Shown here piece by piece: positions 35,965 through 45,492 of a DNA stretch of 64,000 bases. Under the pieces are notes generated by a model that saw nothing but the letters and a program-made list of their open reading frames with translations, ran no database searches and was not told the origin of the DNA. How positions within the stretch are numbered: position 1 is the first letter of the stretch; the number at the start of each line of letters is the position of its first letter. This DNA comes from Oceanospirillum linum (lineage in GTDB: Bacteria > Pseudomonadota > Gammaproteobacteria > Pseudomonadales > Halomonadaceae). The DNA lies in NCBI RefSeq assembly GCF_001995095.2, contig NZ_MTSD02000003.1, forward strand, positions 62,001-126,000, given 5' to 3'. Both the position numbers and the translations under genes were made by a program.

Positions 35965-36159
35965 GCAACTTATCAACATTTAGGCACAAAATAGCAATCC
36001 AACCAATCAGAAGGAAGGCTCGGATTTCAAAGCATTATCCTCCCGTGATAACACCTATCACGCTCAACAGCACACCACCGCTTTTAACCCCTGTCATTGA
36101 GCGCTATTTAACCCGTAGCGACTTATAAACAAATAGCGGCGGACTTATAAGCAGGTACA

Positions 36160-36204
36160 AAAAAAGCCATCAGAGTCGCCTTACGGCCAACTCTGACAGC
36201 TTTA
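36160..36204 (-). terminator. Rho-independent terminator of the Prx-Grx gene
   Basis: On the minus strand TCAGAGT pairs with ACTCTGA around a 13-base loop, extended by AAAGC/GCTTT and followed by a T-run. Confidence 0.7.
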
Positions 36205-36260
36205 TTCTGCGCTCAGCGACCGGTTTAAACATCAATAAACCGAACGCTGATGAATCACCC

Positions 36261-37001
36261 TTAAGCCTGCTGGCTTAACCAGGCTTCCAGTTCGTCAGCA
36301 CCACCAATATGCTCACCTTCAATAAAGATCTGAGGCGTCGTGCCGCGACCTGAGATCGCATTCAGAGTTGCCAGGCTAATACCATGACTACCCACGGTGA
36401 TCTCTTCAAACTTCATGCCCTGTGCTTTAAGTGCATTCTTTGCCCGGGTACAGTGGCTACAGCCTGGCTTGCCAATCAAGGTCACACGCTTAGGTGCCGC
36501 CGCATCCGGCGCAAGATAGTTCAGCATGGTGTCAGCATCAGAGACTTCAAACGGGTCACCCGGTACATCCGGCTCAATGAACATCTTCTCAACAACACCG
36601 TCACGAACCAGCATAGAATAGCGCCAGCTACGATCACCGAAGCCCAGATCAGCTTTATTAACCAGCATCCCCATTCCCCGGCTGAAATCACCATTACCAT
36701 CCGGCAACATAGTGATATTCTCAGCATTCTGGTCACCAGCCCACGCATCCATTACGAACGGATCATTCACTGACAGGCAGATGATGTCGTCAATCCCCTG
36801 GGACTTAAAGACCGGAGCCAGCTCGTTATAACGTGGCAGGTGAGTACTGGAACAGGTCGGAGTAAAGGCACCCGGTAAGGCGAACAGAATGACATTTTTA
36901 CCCTTGAACAGGTCATCCGTTGTTAGCTGAACCCACTCATTATCAACGCGTGTATTAAAAACAACCTGTGGAACCTTCTGGCCTTCACGATTCTCTAACA
37001 T
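36261..37001 (-). CDS. Peroxiredoxin-glutaredoxin fusion protein
   Basis: A 246-residue hybrid peroxidase that reduces hydroperoxides with glutathione. Residues 1-165 are a Prx5-type peroxiredoxin with the peroxidatic cysteine in P-G-A-F-T-P-T-C (C50). Residues 170-246 are a glutaredoxin with C-S-H-C (C181, C184) and T-T-P-Q-I-F and G-G-A-D-E-L motifs, as in the Haemophilus and Neisseria hybrid enzymes. ATG at 37001 has AAGGGG 9 nt upstream; starts at 37010 and 37019 are too close to it. An OxyR-like site lies about 170 bp upstream. Confidence 0.94.
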   Translation of the reverse strand: MLENREGQKVPQVVFNTRVDNEWVQLTTDDLFKGKNVILFALPGAFTPTCSSTHLPRYNELAPVFKSQGIDDIICLSVNDPFVMDAWAGDQNAENITMLPDGNGDFSRGMGMLVNKADLGFGDRSWRYSMLVRDGVVEKMFIEPDVPGDPFEVSDADTMLNYLAPDAAAPKRVTLIGKPGCSHCTRAKNALKAQGMKFEEITVGSHGISLATLNAISGRGTTPQIFIEGEHIGGADELEAWLSQQA

Positions 37002-37168
37002 GGTATACATCCCCTTCAATTCAGATAAACCAACGTCTGGCTTTCAGATATCGGTGTTACGGTGGGCTGAAAGCCCTCTGGTATATGTTTGACAGCATTC
37101 AGGTTAACAGTCGGCTTCACTGCTGTCTTTGATGCGTTCACTATATCCCTCGTCTTTTGATCGATAAA

Positions 37169-37205
37169 ATATAACTTTCATATCATATCAATAGCCAAAA
37201 CCTAT
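37169..37205. promoter_or_regulatory. OxyR-like binding site upstream of the Prx-Grx gene
   Basis: Four tetranucleotides spaced by exactly 7 bp read ATAT, ATAT, ATAG, CTAT (37169, 37180, 37191, 37202). The OxyR consensus is ATAG-N7-CTAT-N7-ATAG-N7-CTAT, so 14 of 16 fixed positions match. The site sits between the Prx-Grx gene (minus) and the small ORF at 37348 (plus) and could serve either. The rest of 37002-37347 shows nothing else. Confidence 0.5.
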
Positions 37206-37347
37206 CAGAGGCAGTGCCGATGCATTTTTTTACAGTCATCAACCTGCCACCTTATTGTGATCAACCATCAGCCATGCTATCTATAGTTATCCGGTTCAAG
37301 CCGATTTATGATGTTTTACTCAACGCTAACCTAAAGAGATACTCACC

Positions 37348-37491
37348 ATGAAAACACTCATTATGAAGACCATGACGACCAAACCTATGATGCGCAATAT
37401 TATGACCACAACTGCAGATAACCTATCGCGACCAGAACCTTTGCTTCAGAATCAGGAACATCATCATGCTGTCTCAGACCACCACTGCTAA
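37348..37491 (+). CDS. Small Met- and His-rich ORF, possible leader peptide
   Basis: A 47-residue open frame preceded by AAAGAGA. The first half is rich in Met, Thr and Lys (M-K-T-L-I-M-K-T-M-T-T-K-P-M-M-R-N-I-M), the end is His-rich (E-H-H-H-A-V-S-D-H-H-C). Its last 26 bases overlap the start of the next gene (37466) in another frame, an arrangement that allows translational coupling. Whether it is translated is unknown; a chance frame cannot be excluded. Confidence 0.4.
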   Translation: MKTLIMKTMTTKPMMRNIMTTTADNLSRPEPLLQNQEHHHAVSDHHC

Positions 37492-38314
37492 TTCTTTAGA
37501 TTTTGCTTCACCGGCACAGCTGACAAACACTCTGTTTGATCTCGGCGACTGTTTTGGCAATCTTTGCCGACTCCCTCTTAAAAGTGCTCTGAAAATTTTC
37601 CAACCATTATCCCAACCCCAAACCAATAGCTCTGATCATTCTGAGCCGGCACAGAAACACCACCTTTTTTCCCAACAGCTGCAGACAAATATTCCTTTTG
37701 CGGTGAGCCGTGAATGGAAAAATCAGGTCTGGAGTTATCAGCTTTCCCTGCACACACCCCATACCGGTTCTGACAGTCATGCACTGCATCGCCACCTGTC
37801 AGCCCGCAGCCTGACAAGTATTCCAACGGAACAGAAAGATAGCGTGCAGGACTGGCTCTACTTCGCCAGCCCCCTTGATCATCTCACCAGACTCCACTGG
37901 CAACTGCTTACGGCAGAAGAGCTGAAACAGCAACGCCTGCTGAATCTGGCCTTCTGGCTGAAACAAAAACTCGACCAGGGCAGCCTGATTAACAATCTGC
38001 TACTAACCCCTCTGACTGACCTGCCCCTGGGAGATGGATTAAATCTGCAACCAGCCCGCAGCTTCGCACGGGTTGGAAAACAATCACTGCCTGACCAGCG
38101 ACGCCTTCCATCTCTGCACTTTGCAATCTTTCGCCAGCACAGATTAACTGAAGGTTATGGCCTACAGCCATCAGAGCTCTTTGCTGCTCAGGAAAAGCTC
38201 GCAGCCCAGTCTTCTGTAATGGCTTCAAACCAAGCCCTGCTGATTCTCGATTACCGACAGTGCTCAGAGCTTCTGGAGCTGCTGGAAAAAGCGCTTCTCT
38301 TAAAAAAAAGCTAG
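37466..38314 (+). CDS. Hypothetical protein
   Basis: A 282-residue soluble protein, rich in Leu, Gln and Ser, with no signal peptide, membrane helix or motif that I recognise. Two segments stand out: W-L-Y-F-A-S-P-L-D-H-L-T-R-L-H-W near 130 and a C-terminal leucine-rich helix. AGGA lies 9 nt before the ATG at 37466, supporting this start. It is followed after 88 nt by trxC; no terminator is visible between them, so co-transcription is possible. Confidence 0.65.
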   Translation: MLSQTTTANSLDFASPAQLTNTLFDLGDCFGNLCRLPLKSALKIFQPLSQPQTNSSDHSEPAQKHHLFSQQLQTNIPFAVSREWKNQVWSYQLSLHTPHTGSDSHALHRHLSARSLTSIPTEQKDSVQDWLYFASPLDHLTRLHWQLLTAEELKQQRLLNLAFWLKQKLDQGSLINNLLLTPLTDLPLGDGLNLQPARSFARVGKQSLPDQRRLPSLHFAIFRQHRLTEGYGLQPSELFAAQEKLAAQSSVMASNQALLILDYRQCSELLELLEKALLLKKS

Positions 38315-38402
38315 GCTTCGGCTATACAGTTGTGGCGGTTGAAAACCCTTTGACCGCCCTTATATAAGATTTAACTAACAGATCTTATCAATGGAAATTA
38401 TC

Positions 38403-38843
38403 ATGTCCGAGCAACCAATATCGCACGTTGTCTGCCCTCACTGCACTGCCGTAAATCGCATCCCCGATAACAGGCTGGCGGATCAACCCAACTGCGGTAA
38501 ATGCAAGCAGCCTTTATTTACCGGAGAACCTCAGAACCTGACGCAGTCAACAATGAGCAAAGTGATTGCGAATTCGGATCTGCCGCTTGTTGTAGATTTC
38601 TGGGCACCGTGGTGCGGTCCTTGCCAAATGATGGGGCCAATGTTCTCCCAGATGACTAAGGAGCTTGAGCCGCAGGTAAGAATGGCAAAAGTGAATACTG
38701 AGCAGGAGCAGCAACTGGGTGCTCAGTTTGGTATCCGAAGCATTCCGACATTGGTGATCTTTAAAGGAGGGAAAGAGGTTGCCCGACAGTCAGGCGTCAT
38801 GCAGCCCGCTCAGCTGAAAGCCTGGATTCAGGCCAACAGCTAA
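38403..38843 (+). CDS. trxC: Thioredoxin 2
   Basis: A 146-residue cytoplasmic disulfide reductase. The N-terminal zinc module has C-P-H-C (C11, C14) and C-G-K-C (C31, C34); the thioredoxin domain has the active site W-C-G-P-C (70-74) and the cis-proline in R-S-I-P-T-L. In E. coli trxC belongs to the OxyR regulon. I chose ATG at 38403 (GGAA 7-8 nt upstream) over the ATG at 38391. Confidence 0.95.
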   Translation: MSEQPISHVVCPHCTAVNRIPDNRLADQPNCGKCKQPLFTGEPQNLTQSTMSKVIANSDLPLVVDFWAPWCGPCQMMGPMFSQMTKELEPQVRMAKVNTEQEQQLGAQFGIRSIPTLVIFKGGKEVARQSGVMQPAQLKAWIQANS

Positions 38844-38907
38844 CCACAGCAAGATGAGAGATAAGGCGAGGGCAGATTAAAAACGATGGCGCACTAAGCA
38901 GGAGCGC

Positions 38908-39441
38908 TTAGCTCTTTTTTTTGCCTTGCTTGCGATTTTCTTCTGCGGTCTCATCACCCGTATTCAGGCGTGCGATCTCTTTATCAGAAGGAACATAGAC
39001 CACCTCTGATTCCGAGAAACTATCCGGCCAGGTTTTCTTCCCAGGGGAAAACAGCATCCAGAAATGCCCCACCCCTAAACAGATCAGGGAGAAAGCGCCA
39101 CAGAAAAAGCGCATCAGTGACTGCGTCAGAGAGATCGGGCGACCATCACTGTTCTGGATACGGATGCGCCACGCCTGCATACCCAAGGTCTGACCGGTAC
39201 GACGCCAGAAGAAGGTGAAAAAGCCAAAGGTCACCAGAAACAAAACACTCTGAAAACCCGGCCCGGCATGGTCATTCATCGCATCAACCCCTTCCGGCAG
39301 GAAGGGCAGCCGGGCAAAGCCCAGCAGCATCCAGATAGCGACAATAATAAGAAAATCGTACATCATCGCCCCTAATCGGCGAACCAGTCCCGCCGGGCGT
39401 GTATAAATCTGTTTTGGAAACGGGCGACCACTTGTTGTCAT
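38908..39441 (-). CDS. RDD family membrane protein
   Basis: A 177-residue protein with the RDD domain: A-G-L-V-R-R-L-G-A-M-M-Y-D-F-L near 17-31, two or three membrane helices, and T-L-G-M-Q-A-W-R-I-R-I near 83-93. The C-terminal tail is charged and ends with K-K-K-S. Function unknown; a transport role has been proposed for the family. AAGG precedes the ATG. It is 45 nt downstream of lptG on the same strand. Confidence 0.88.
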   Translation of the reverse strand: MTTSGRPFPKQIYTRPAGLVRRLGAMMYDFLIIVAIWMLLGFARLPFLPEGVDAMNDHAGPGFQSVLFLVTFGFFTFFWRRTGQTLGMQAWRIRIQNSDGRPISLTQSLMRFFCGAFSLICLGVGHFWMLFSPGKKTWPDSFSESEVVYVPSDKEIARLNTGDETAEENRKQGKKKS

Positions 39442-39485
39442 TTCTCAGCCTTAATATGCATTAAAAGAATAAAACTAAACTGCCT

Positions 39486-40556
39486 CTAACCGGTTCTTCG
39501 GATAAGAAAAACCCCATACAAGGCGCAGCCTATTGCCGGTGTCAGCACGGCCCACACAGGATCGAAACCATACACAACACTGGCGGGGCCTAAAATATCC
39601 TGAACATATTTCACAGCCAGACCGACGATAACACCACTGAAGACACGGGTACCTGCCGGTGCGGATCGTAGCGGGCCAAACACAAAGGATGCCGCAACCA
39701 AAACCAGCGATGACAGTGTTAATGGCAGCAACACTTTCTGCCAGAAAGCCATCTCATGCTCGTGGGATTTCAAGCCCTGATCCTTGAGGTATCGGGAATA
39801 CCGCCACAGATCTGAAGGTGCCAGATACCGTTGCTCCAGAATAATAACTTTCATCAGCTCCGGCTTCAGGTCACTGCTCCAGAAAATAGAAGGGATCTGT
39901 TCATTGATAACCCGGTGAGTGCCAATATTTGCCTTTACAGCCTGGTCCAGTATCCAGCCTTTTTTATCAAAATCATAACGCCCGGACTGAGCATAAGTGA
40001 TTGAGAGTAATCTTTTACCGGTTTCATCAAAGCTATGGCGCTGGACTCCGGATAACTTTCCATCCGTCCGGATCGATCTGAAATAGAAGTAATCATTACC
40101 ATCCCTGAGCCACACACCCCACTTCCCTGCCGCATTGGTTGTATCCCAACGCTTCATCGTGCGGTAGTTCTGCGCCTCTACCTCTGTTTTCGGAGAGATA
40201 AACTCCCCTACAAAAGCCGTTACCGCGATAATAAGTAACATCGGCTTCATCACAGACCAGATAATTCGGGTGATTGAAACCCCTGCGGCCCGAATAACAG
40301 CTAATTCGTTATTACTGGCGAGGCTACCCAAGCCAATCAGGGCTCCGACCATGACGCCCACTGGTACAAGATCATAAAAGCGACGCGGAGCACTCAACAT
40401 CACATAATAAAGTACATTGCTAAGTTGATAACTGTCATTCAGGTTATCAAGCTCATTAACCAGCGCCAACATCATATCCAGACCCAGTAGTAACATCTGA
40501 ACAATCAGAACCGCTGCAAAAACACTCTTAGCAATATACCGGTCCAGGGTTTTCAT
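39486..40556 (-). CDS. lptG: LPS export ABC transporter permease LptG
   Basis: A 356-residue inner-membrane subunit of the LptB2FG complex that extracts lipopolysaccharide for transport to the outer membrane. It has the N-terminal M-K-T-L-D-R-Y-I-A-K-S-V and six membrane helices with a central periplasmic beta-jellyroll domain (about 130-255). Its ATG overlaps the lptF stop by 4 nt (ATGA), indicating translational coupling. Confidence 0.96.
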   Translation of the reverse strand: MKTLDRYIAKSVFAAVLIVQMLLLGLDMMLALVNELDNLNDSYQLSNVLYYVMLSAPRRFYDLVPVGVMVGALIGLGSLASNNELAVIRAAGVSITRIIWSVMKPMLLIIAVTAFVGEFISPKTEVEAQNYRTMKRWDTTNAAGKWGVWLRDGNDYFYFRSIRTDGKLSGVQRHSFDETGKRLLSITYAQSGRYDFDKKGWILDQAVKANIGTHRVINEQIPSIFWSSDLKPELMKVIILEQRYLAPSDLWRYSRYLKDQGLKSHEHEMAFWQKVLLPLTLSSLVLVAASFVFGPLRSAPAGTRVFSGVIVGLAVKYVQDILGPASVVYGFDPVWAVLTPAIGCALYGVFLIRRTG

Positions 40557-41662
40557 ACCTCTTGCCCTCTCAGGCCAGAGGACTTAAACATATTCGCCAC
40601 GGGCTCTTTTAGTAACAGATACGCTGCAATCATTAAGAAAACACCATGTACTACCCATAAACCAACTGCAGGGTCCAGCTTTCCTTTCTCAATCATCCCC
40701 TGAACAGAGATCAAACCACTCAGATAAAAGATATGTAGAAAAATGGCAGGAAAAAGCTTCGCAAAGCGCCCCTGTCTTGGGCGCACATAACTTAAAGGCA
40801 CTGCAATCATGGTCACAACAATCACCATCAAAGGCAACGATATCCGCCATTGAAAAGCGGCCTGATGCTCAACCTTATCGGAGTTCCACACAGCCGATGT
40901 TGGCATCTGACGGACTTTATAAGAGATCGTCGCGGCTTTTCTTTCTGACATGCGCACGGCATAACGCCCGAAAGTCAATAATGAAAAGTCCCCCGAACCG
41001 GCCCGCCCCTCAGTACGGGAGCCATTCTCTAAAACCAGGTAACGGCTGCCGGTTGTCGCATCCAAATACTGATACCCCTGCTCAGCTTTAAAAACTGCGG
41101 TTCGTTTCTGCCCATCATCACCAGTGATCTCCTGTGACAAAAATACCGTATGCATCCGGGTATTTGAGTCAGTCAACTCCTCCGTATAGACCACCTGTCC
41201 GCCGGAGAACTCCTGAAAACGACCTGGCTTAATCGTGGAAAAATCGACCCGCTGCTTCTGCTCCTCCAGAATCTGAGCAACCCGGGACTCACTCCAGGGC
41301 GTCAACCAGAGGCTAAAACTGGCAACAACAGATGCTACAAGCAGGCCTGTCATCAGGGTATAGCTCAGTAATCGATTGGGTGAAAAACCACAAGCCATCA
41401 AAACTCCCATCTCATTTTCCTGGTAAAGCCGGCCATAGGTCAGCATGACAGACAGAAAAAAACCAAGAGGGAGAATCAACTCCAGCACCGAAGGAAACTG
41501 CAACAGAAGAAGTGTCCAGAGAAAATCAAGAGACAGGGAGCCTTCCGCAACATCCTGAAAAAGACCAATAAACCGCCCGCCAAGAATAATCAGCAGCAAA
41601 ACGGCAGATACCGCTGTCAGCGTCAGCAGTACCTCTCGGACCAGATAGCGAAACAGGATCAA
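40553..41662 (-). CDS. lptF: LPS export ABC transporter permease LptF
   Basis: 369 residues, partner of LptG in LptB2FG. The N-terminal M-I-L-F-R-Y-L-V-R-E-V-L-L-T is typical; six membrane helices flank a periplasmic jellyroll. The start codon is TTG at 41662 with AGGAG 6 nt upstream. It is divergent from pepA, as in E. coli and Pseudomonas. Confidence 0.96.
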   Translation of the reverse strand: MILFRYLVREVLLTLTAVSAVLLLIILGGRFIGLFQDVAEGSLSLDFLWTLLLLQFPSVLELILPLGFFLSVMLTYGRLYQENEMGVLMACGFSPNRLLSYTLMTGLLVASVVASFSLWLTPWSESRVAQILEEQKQRVDFSTIKPGRFQEFSGGQVVYTEELTDSNTRMHTVFLSQEITGDDGQKRTAVFKAEQGYQYLDATTGSRYLVLENGSRTEGRAGSGDFSLLTFGRYAVRMSERKAATISYKVRQMPTSAVWNSDKVEHQAAFQWRISLPLMVIVVTMIAVPLSYVRPRQGRFAKLFPAIFLHIFYLSGLISVQGMIEKGKLDPAVGLWVVHGVFLMIAAYLLLKEPVANMFKSSGLRGQEV

Positions 41663-41868
41663 AAGATGCTCCTAAGATATGAAACGATAAGCCAAAGTGC
41701 TTATGTCAGGTTCGATAACCTCTTCTGTGATACGTCCATATCACTTTCGGTTACCACAGGCATTGCGTAAACTGTCAGCAGTCACCATATACTACTGAGT
41801 CAAACGGGCAAATTATCTAATAACAGACTGCTTTTGTCTTGCCTGTCATCATTTCAAGTGGGGTTTTT

Positions 41869-43353
41869 ATGTTCTTTAACGCTACAACTCAAGCACTATC
41901 CGAAGTAACCGCTGACTGCCACATCGCATTTGTCGCTGCAGACGCAACACTTGGCAACAACGCACAACAGCTGGATAAAGCCAGCGGTGATGCCATTAGC
42001 CGTATCTTAAAACTCGGGGACTTCAGCGGAAAATTTGGCCAGACACAACTGCTGCCGGAAGCGGGTGAACTAAAAGGCCGGCTACTACTGGTGGGCACCG
42101 GTAAAGCTGAAGAGCTGAAAGAGGGTAAATTCCGTACCCTGATCAAAAATATTATCAGTGCCGTAAAAGACACCAAAATCAAATCTCTGGCCCTGAGCCT
42201 TGAAGATGTTGAGTTCAAAACCCGCGATCTGAACTGGAAAGCACGCCAGTTTGCTGAAAGTACAGTCACCACCCTCTATGTTTTTGACCAGCTGAAAAGC
42301 AAGCAGGCTGACCCCAGCGCTCTGAGCAGCATCACCTTGTCTATACCGGGTGCAGAAGGAGCGGTTCAGAAAGCACTGGATACCGGTGCAGCAACCGGTG
42401 AAGGCATGAACCTGACACGTACCCTGGGCAACCTGCCGGGTAACATCTGTACGCCGGTTTATCTGGCACAACAGGCGGAAGAGCTGGCAAAAGATTTTGA
42501 CGAGCTGTCCCTGACCATCCTGGATGAGAACCAGATGGCCGAGCTGGGCATGGGCTCTCTGCTGTCCGTTGCCAAAGGTAGTGTCGAAGCACCACGCCTT
42601 GTGGTCATGGAGTACAAAGGCAACGGTGATGCCAAACCCCATGTTCTCGTGGGCAAAGGCGTTACCTTTGACTCCGGCGGTATCAGCCTGAAACCTGGTG
42701 AAGGCATGGATGAGATGAAGTACGACATGTGTGGTGCCGCCAGCGTATTTGGCACCATGCAGATGCTGAAGCAGCTGAAACCTGCCATCAATGTTGTCGG
42801 TGTCGTTGCTGCTGTTGAGAATATGCCCGCCGGTAACGCCTCTAAGCCAGGGGATATCGTTACAACGATGTCCGGTAAAACCGTCGAAATTTTAAATACT
42901 GATGCTGAAGGCCGCCTGGTTCTTTGCGACGCTCTGACGTATATCGGCAAATACAACCCGGAAACGGTTGTTGATATCGCCACGTTAACCGGAGCCTGCA
43001 TTATTGGTTTGGGTCATCACGCAACCGGGCTTCTGTCCAATGACGATACCCTGGCCGCTGAGCTATTAAGCGCAGGTATTGACGCAAGTGACAAAGCCTG
43101 GCAAATGCCGCTGTGGACAGAGTATCAGCAACAGCTGGATTCTAATTTTGCCGATATGGCCAATATTGGAGGTCGTCCTGCCGGCACCATCACGGCAGCC
43201 TGCTTTCTGTCCCGCTTTACTGAAGACTACCGCTGGGCGCACCTGGATATCGCTGGAACAGCCTGGCATAGCGGAAAAGAGAAAGGTGCTACAGGACGCC
43301 CGGTACCTTTGCTGACCCAATACCTGCTGTCTAAGGCTGATAAAGCCTCATAA
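41869..43353 (+). CDS. pepA: Cytosol (leucyl) aminopeptidase
   Basis: A 494-residue M17 metallo-aminopeptidase. The catalytic C-terminal domain contains K-G-V-T-F-D-S-G-G-I-S-L-K-P and the signature N-T-D-A-E-G-R-L (343-350), carrying two metal ions. In E. coli PepA also binds DNA at Xer sites and carAB. ATG at 41869 follows GTGGGG; the open frame extends to 41839. Followed by a terminator and then, unusually, by a diguanylate cyclase on the other strand rather than holC. Confidence 0.96.
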   Translation: MFFNATTQALSEVTADCHIAFVAADATLGNNAQQLDKASGDAISRILKLGDFSGKFGQTQLLPEAGELKGRLLLVGTGKAEELKEGKFRTLIKNIISAVKDTKIKSLALSLEDVEFKTRDLNWKARQFAESTVTTLYVFDQLKSKQADPSALSSITLSIPGAEGAVQKALDTGAATGEGMNLTRTLGNLPGNICTPVYLAQQAEELAKDFDELSLTILDENQMAELGMGSLLSVAKGSVEAPRLVVMEYKGNGDAKPHVLVGKGVTFDSGGISLKPGEGMDEMKYDMCGAASVFGTMQMLKQLKPAINVVGVVAAVENMPAGNASKPGDIVTTMSGKTVEILNTDAEGRLVLCDALTYIGKYNPETVVDIATLTGACIIGLGHHATGLLSNDDTLAAELLSAGIDASDKAWQMPLWTEYQQQLDSNFADMANIGGRPAGTITAACFLSRFTEDYRWAHLDIAGTAWHSGKEKGATGRPVPLLTQYLLSKADKAS

Positions 43354-43413
43354 ACAGAACCGGTGATAACCGGAGGTATTGATTACTAAGCACTCAGTCG
43401 CTTCCGGGCCAGA

Positions 43414-43440
43414 GGGGCTCAACCAACATGGTTGAGCCCC
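43414..43440 (+). terminator. Terminator-like hairpin after pepA
   Basis: GGGGCTCAACC pairs perfectly with GGTTGAGCCCC around a five-base loop. It is followed only by TTATGTCTT, so the T-run is weak. Confidence 0.6.
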
Positions 43441-43506
43441 TTATGTCTTAATGACTCAAATATTTAAGTGATTTTTATAGCGTAGCGGGTTACAGAGTGA
43501 CCGGCG

Positions 43507-45492
43507 TTAATGTTGTGGCAGTGATACCGACTCAGCACAAACCCGATTGCGCCCCATATTTTTGGCACGGTAAAGTGCTTCATCCGCCCGGTAAACCAAT
43601 TGATCCAGTGTCGAAGCTTCAACAGCATCATAAACCGCCACACCAATAGATACCGTAAAAGCAATATTGTCTCTTGCACTATTATTGATGCGCAAAGCCT
43701 CTGTTGCAGCCCTTATATGTTCAGCGCAGGCGGCAGCGGCCGACAGGTTCATTCCAGGTAAAACCGCCAAAAACTCTTCACCACCAAAGCGTGAGAAGTA
43801 TCCCTGAGCCCCCAGGCACTCCTGGCATAACCGCGTAAATGCAACAAGAACGTCGTCCCCGATACTATGGCCGTAGGTGTCATTGATATTTTTGAAATGA
43901 TCAATATCCAGCATCAGTATGGCCAGATTATCCTTTTCTGAAGACATCTCTTCCAGAGCATGAAGAAACAGCTTTTCAACATATCGACGGTTATAGGCAC
44001 CGGTTAAAGCATCGGTATTAGCAAGCGCTTTCAAACGTTGTTCCAACTCTAACTGCAAACTAATATCCTGCACACTGCAGCGACTGATCGTTAATGCGGA
44101 GCCGTGAAATTTGGATGAGATCGCACTGGCAACAGGTAGCCAGCGGCCATCTTTACACTGAAGATCCAGACGTAAATCACCCACATAATGTGTCGACATC
44201 GCCAGATTAAGCTGGGCCTTCGAAGCATCTGACAGCATCTCTCTCAGGTGTTTTTTATTGACTAACTCATCCCGGTCATAGCCCAGATATTCCAACGTTT
44301 TATTGTTGGCATTCGTGATAAGGCTGGTCGCATCAAAGGTCAGATAACCCACGGGGGCATTGTAATAAAGGTCTTCCAACTCTGCGGTATAGCTGTTTCT
44401 TTGCTGCTCATTAATTTTTTTAGCCACTTGGTGTTTTAAAAAAAACCAAACCAAAGTAAAGGTAGAGAAATAGATGATAAAGATAAAAAACTTAACACCG
44501 GAATGATGATAAAAAGCGTTGGCCAACCACTCATCTTTTGAGGTCCGAACCATAGAAAACCATGACTGGACTTTTACATCCTGCTTTAAGCCCAGGTCAG
44601 CGGTAAAGCGCCCATCCGAGAACTCATCAAACTCTGCGGGCCGAATTTTACGGTAGCTAATCAGCTCATCGTTAGCATCAAAAGCCCCCTTTGGTTCTTG
44701 CTGCATCTGCTGCCATAGCTCAGGGTTCCATGCCGAGAGCACTTTGTCCGGCATACCCAACTGCCAACCCCATTCGCTTTCTCTGAAGTGATTTGACAGC
44801 CAATAACCATCACTATTGACCAACATACCCCGATCACCAGCTTCAAAATGTGCCCGGAAACGATTCAGAAAATAGCCGGCTTTATAGTTAAGCACCACCA
44901 TAGCGATAGGCGCACCAAGGTCATCGGTGAGCAGCGTGACCGCACGAATAACAGGTTTATGGGGCTGTTCAATCTCACCCCGCTCTACATTCAGATCTAA
45001 TGGCGACAGGTAAACCTGACCCGGTGCGAGCTTCAAGCCCTCCTGAACGTAATAACGGTCGTGTTTATTTTGCAGGTGTTCAGCAGCAACAGGACGTGCT
45101 CCATCGGTATAGTCATTGATACGGATAAGCTCCTGACCCGACAGGTCAATAATCCGAACCTGATCATAACGACTGTCAACATCCGTAGCACGGCGGAAAA
45201 CATCCTCTACTACCAGCCGGTTTGCTTTAGAGGGCGTCAAGATAAAATGCCGCACACTTGGCAGAATACTCAGTTGCTGTGCATCCAAAGCAACACGCAA
45301 CACAAACTGATGAATACGGTTTTCGGTAAGATTCAGCAGATACTGATGGCGCTCAATCGTTTTACTCTTAAGCCCCTGATCGTATGCTTGTTTTCCCGCC
45401 AGGAGAGCCAGGCTTATAACAAGATAGGCACCACAGGTGAGTATAAATAAACGCTTCCATTCCTTTTTTAGGAACTGGACAGATTCAAACAT
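43507..45492 (-). CDS. Diguanylate cyclase with periplasmic Cache-like sensor and PAS domain
   Basis: A 661-residue membrane enzyme making c-di-GMP. TM1 is at 14-33, followed by a periplasmic double-Cache-like domain (about 35-330), TM2 at 334-352, a PAS domain (about 370-480) and the GGDEF domain (490-655) with the active-site G-G-E-E-F at 570-574. The inhibitory R-x-x-D site is absent (G-A-Q-G at that place), so product inhibition there is unlikely. GGGAGA precedes the ATG at 45492; 45522 is an alternative. It sits between pepA and holC, genes normally adjacent. Confidence 0.93.
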   Translation of the reverse strand: MFESVQFLKKEWKRLFILTCGAYLVISLALLAGKQAYDQGLKSKTIERHQYLLNLTENRIHQFVLRVALDAQQLSILPSVRHFILTPSKANRLVVEDVFRRATDVDSRYDQVRIIDLSGQELIRINDYTDGARPVAAEHLQNKHDRYYVQEGLKLAPGQVYLSPLDLNVERGEIEQPHKPVIRAVTLLTDDLGAPIAMVVLNYKAGYFLNRFRAHFEAGDRGMLVNSDGYWLSNHFRESEWGWQLGMPDKVLSAWNPELWQQMQQEPKGAFDANDELISYRKIRPAEFDEFSDGRFTADLGLKQDVKVQSWFSMVRTSKDEWLANAFYHHSGVKFFIFIIYFSTFTLVWFFLKHQVAKKINEQQRNSYTAELEDLYYNAPVGYLTFDATSLITNANNKTLEYLGYDRDELVNKKHLREMLSDASKAQLNLAMSTHYVGDLRLDLQCKDGRWLPVASAISSKFHGSALTISRCSVQDISLQLELEQRLKALANTDALTGAYNRRYVEKLFLHALEEMSSEKDNLAILMLDIDHFKNINDTYGHSIGDDVLVAFTRLCQECLGAQGYFSRFGGEEFLAVLPGMNLSAAAACAEHIRAATEALRINNSARDNIAFTVSIGVAVYDAVEASTLDQLVYRADEALYRAKNMGRNRVCAESVSLPQH

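Noticed and set aside
36261-37001. Prx-Grx fusion as a sequencing or assembly artefact joining two genes
   Set aside because: The frame is continuous, the linker is short and natural, and the same domain fusion is well known in Haemophilus and Neisseria.
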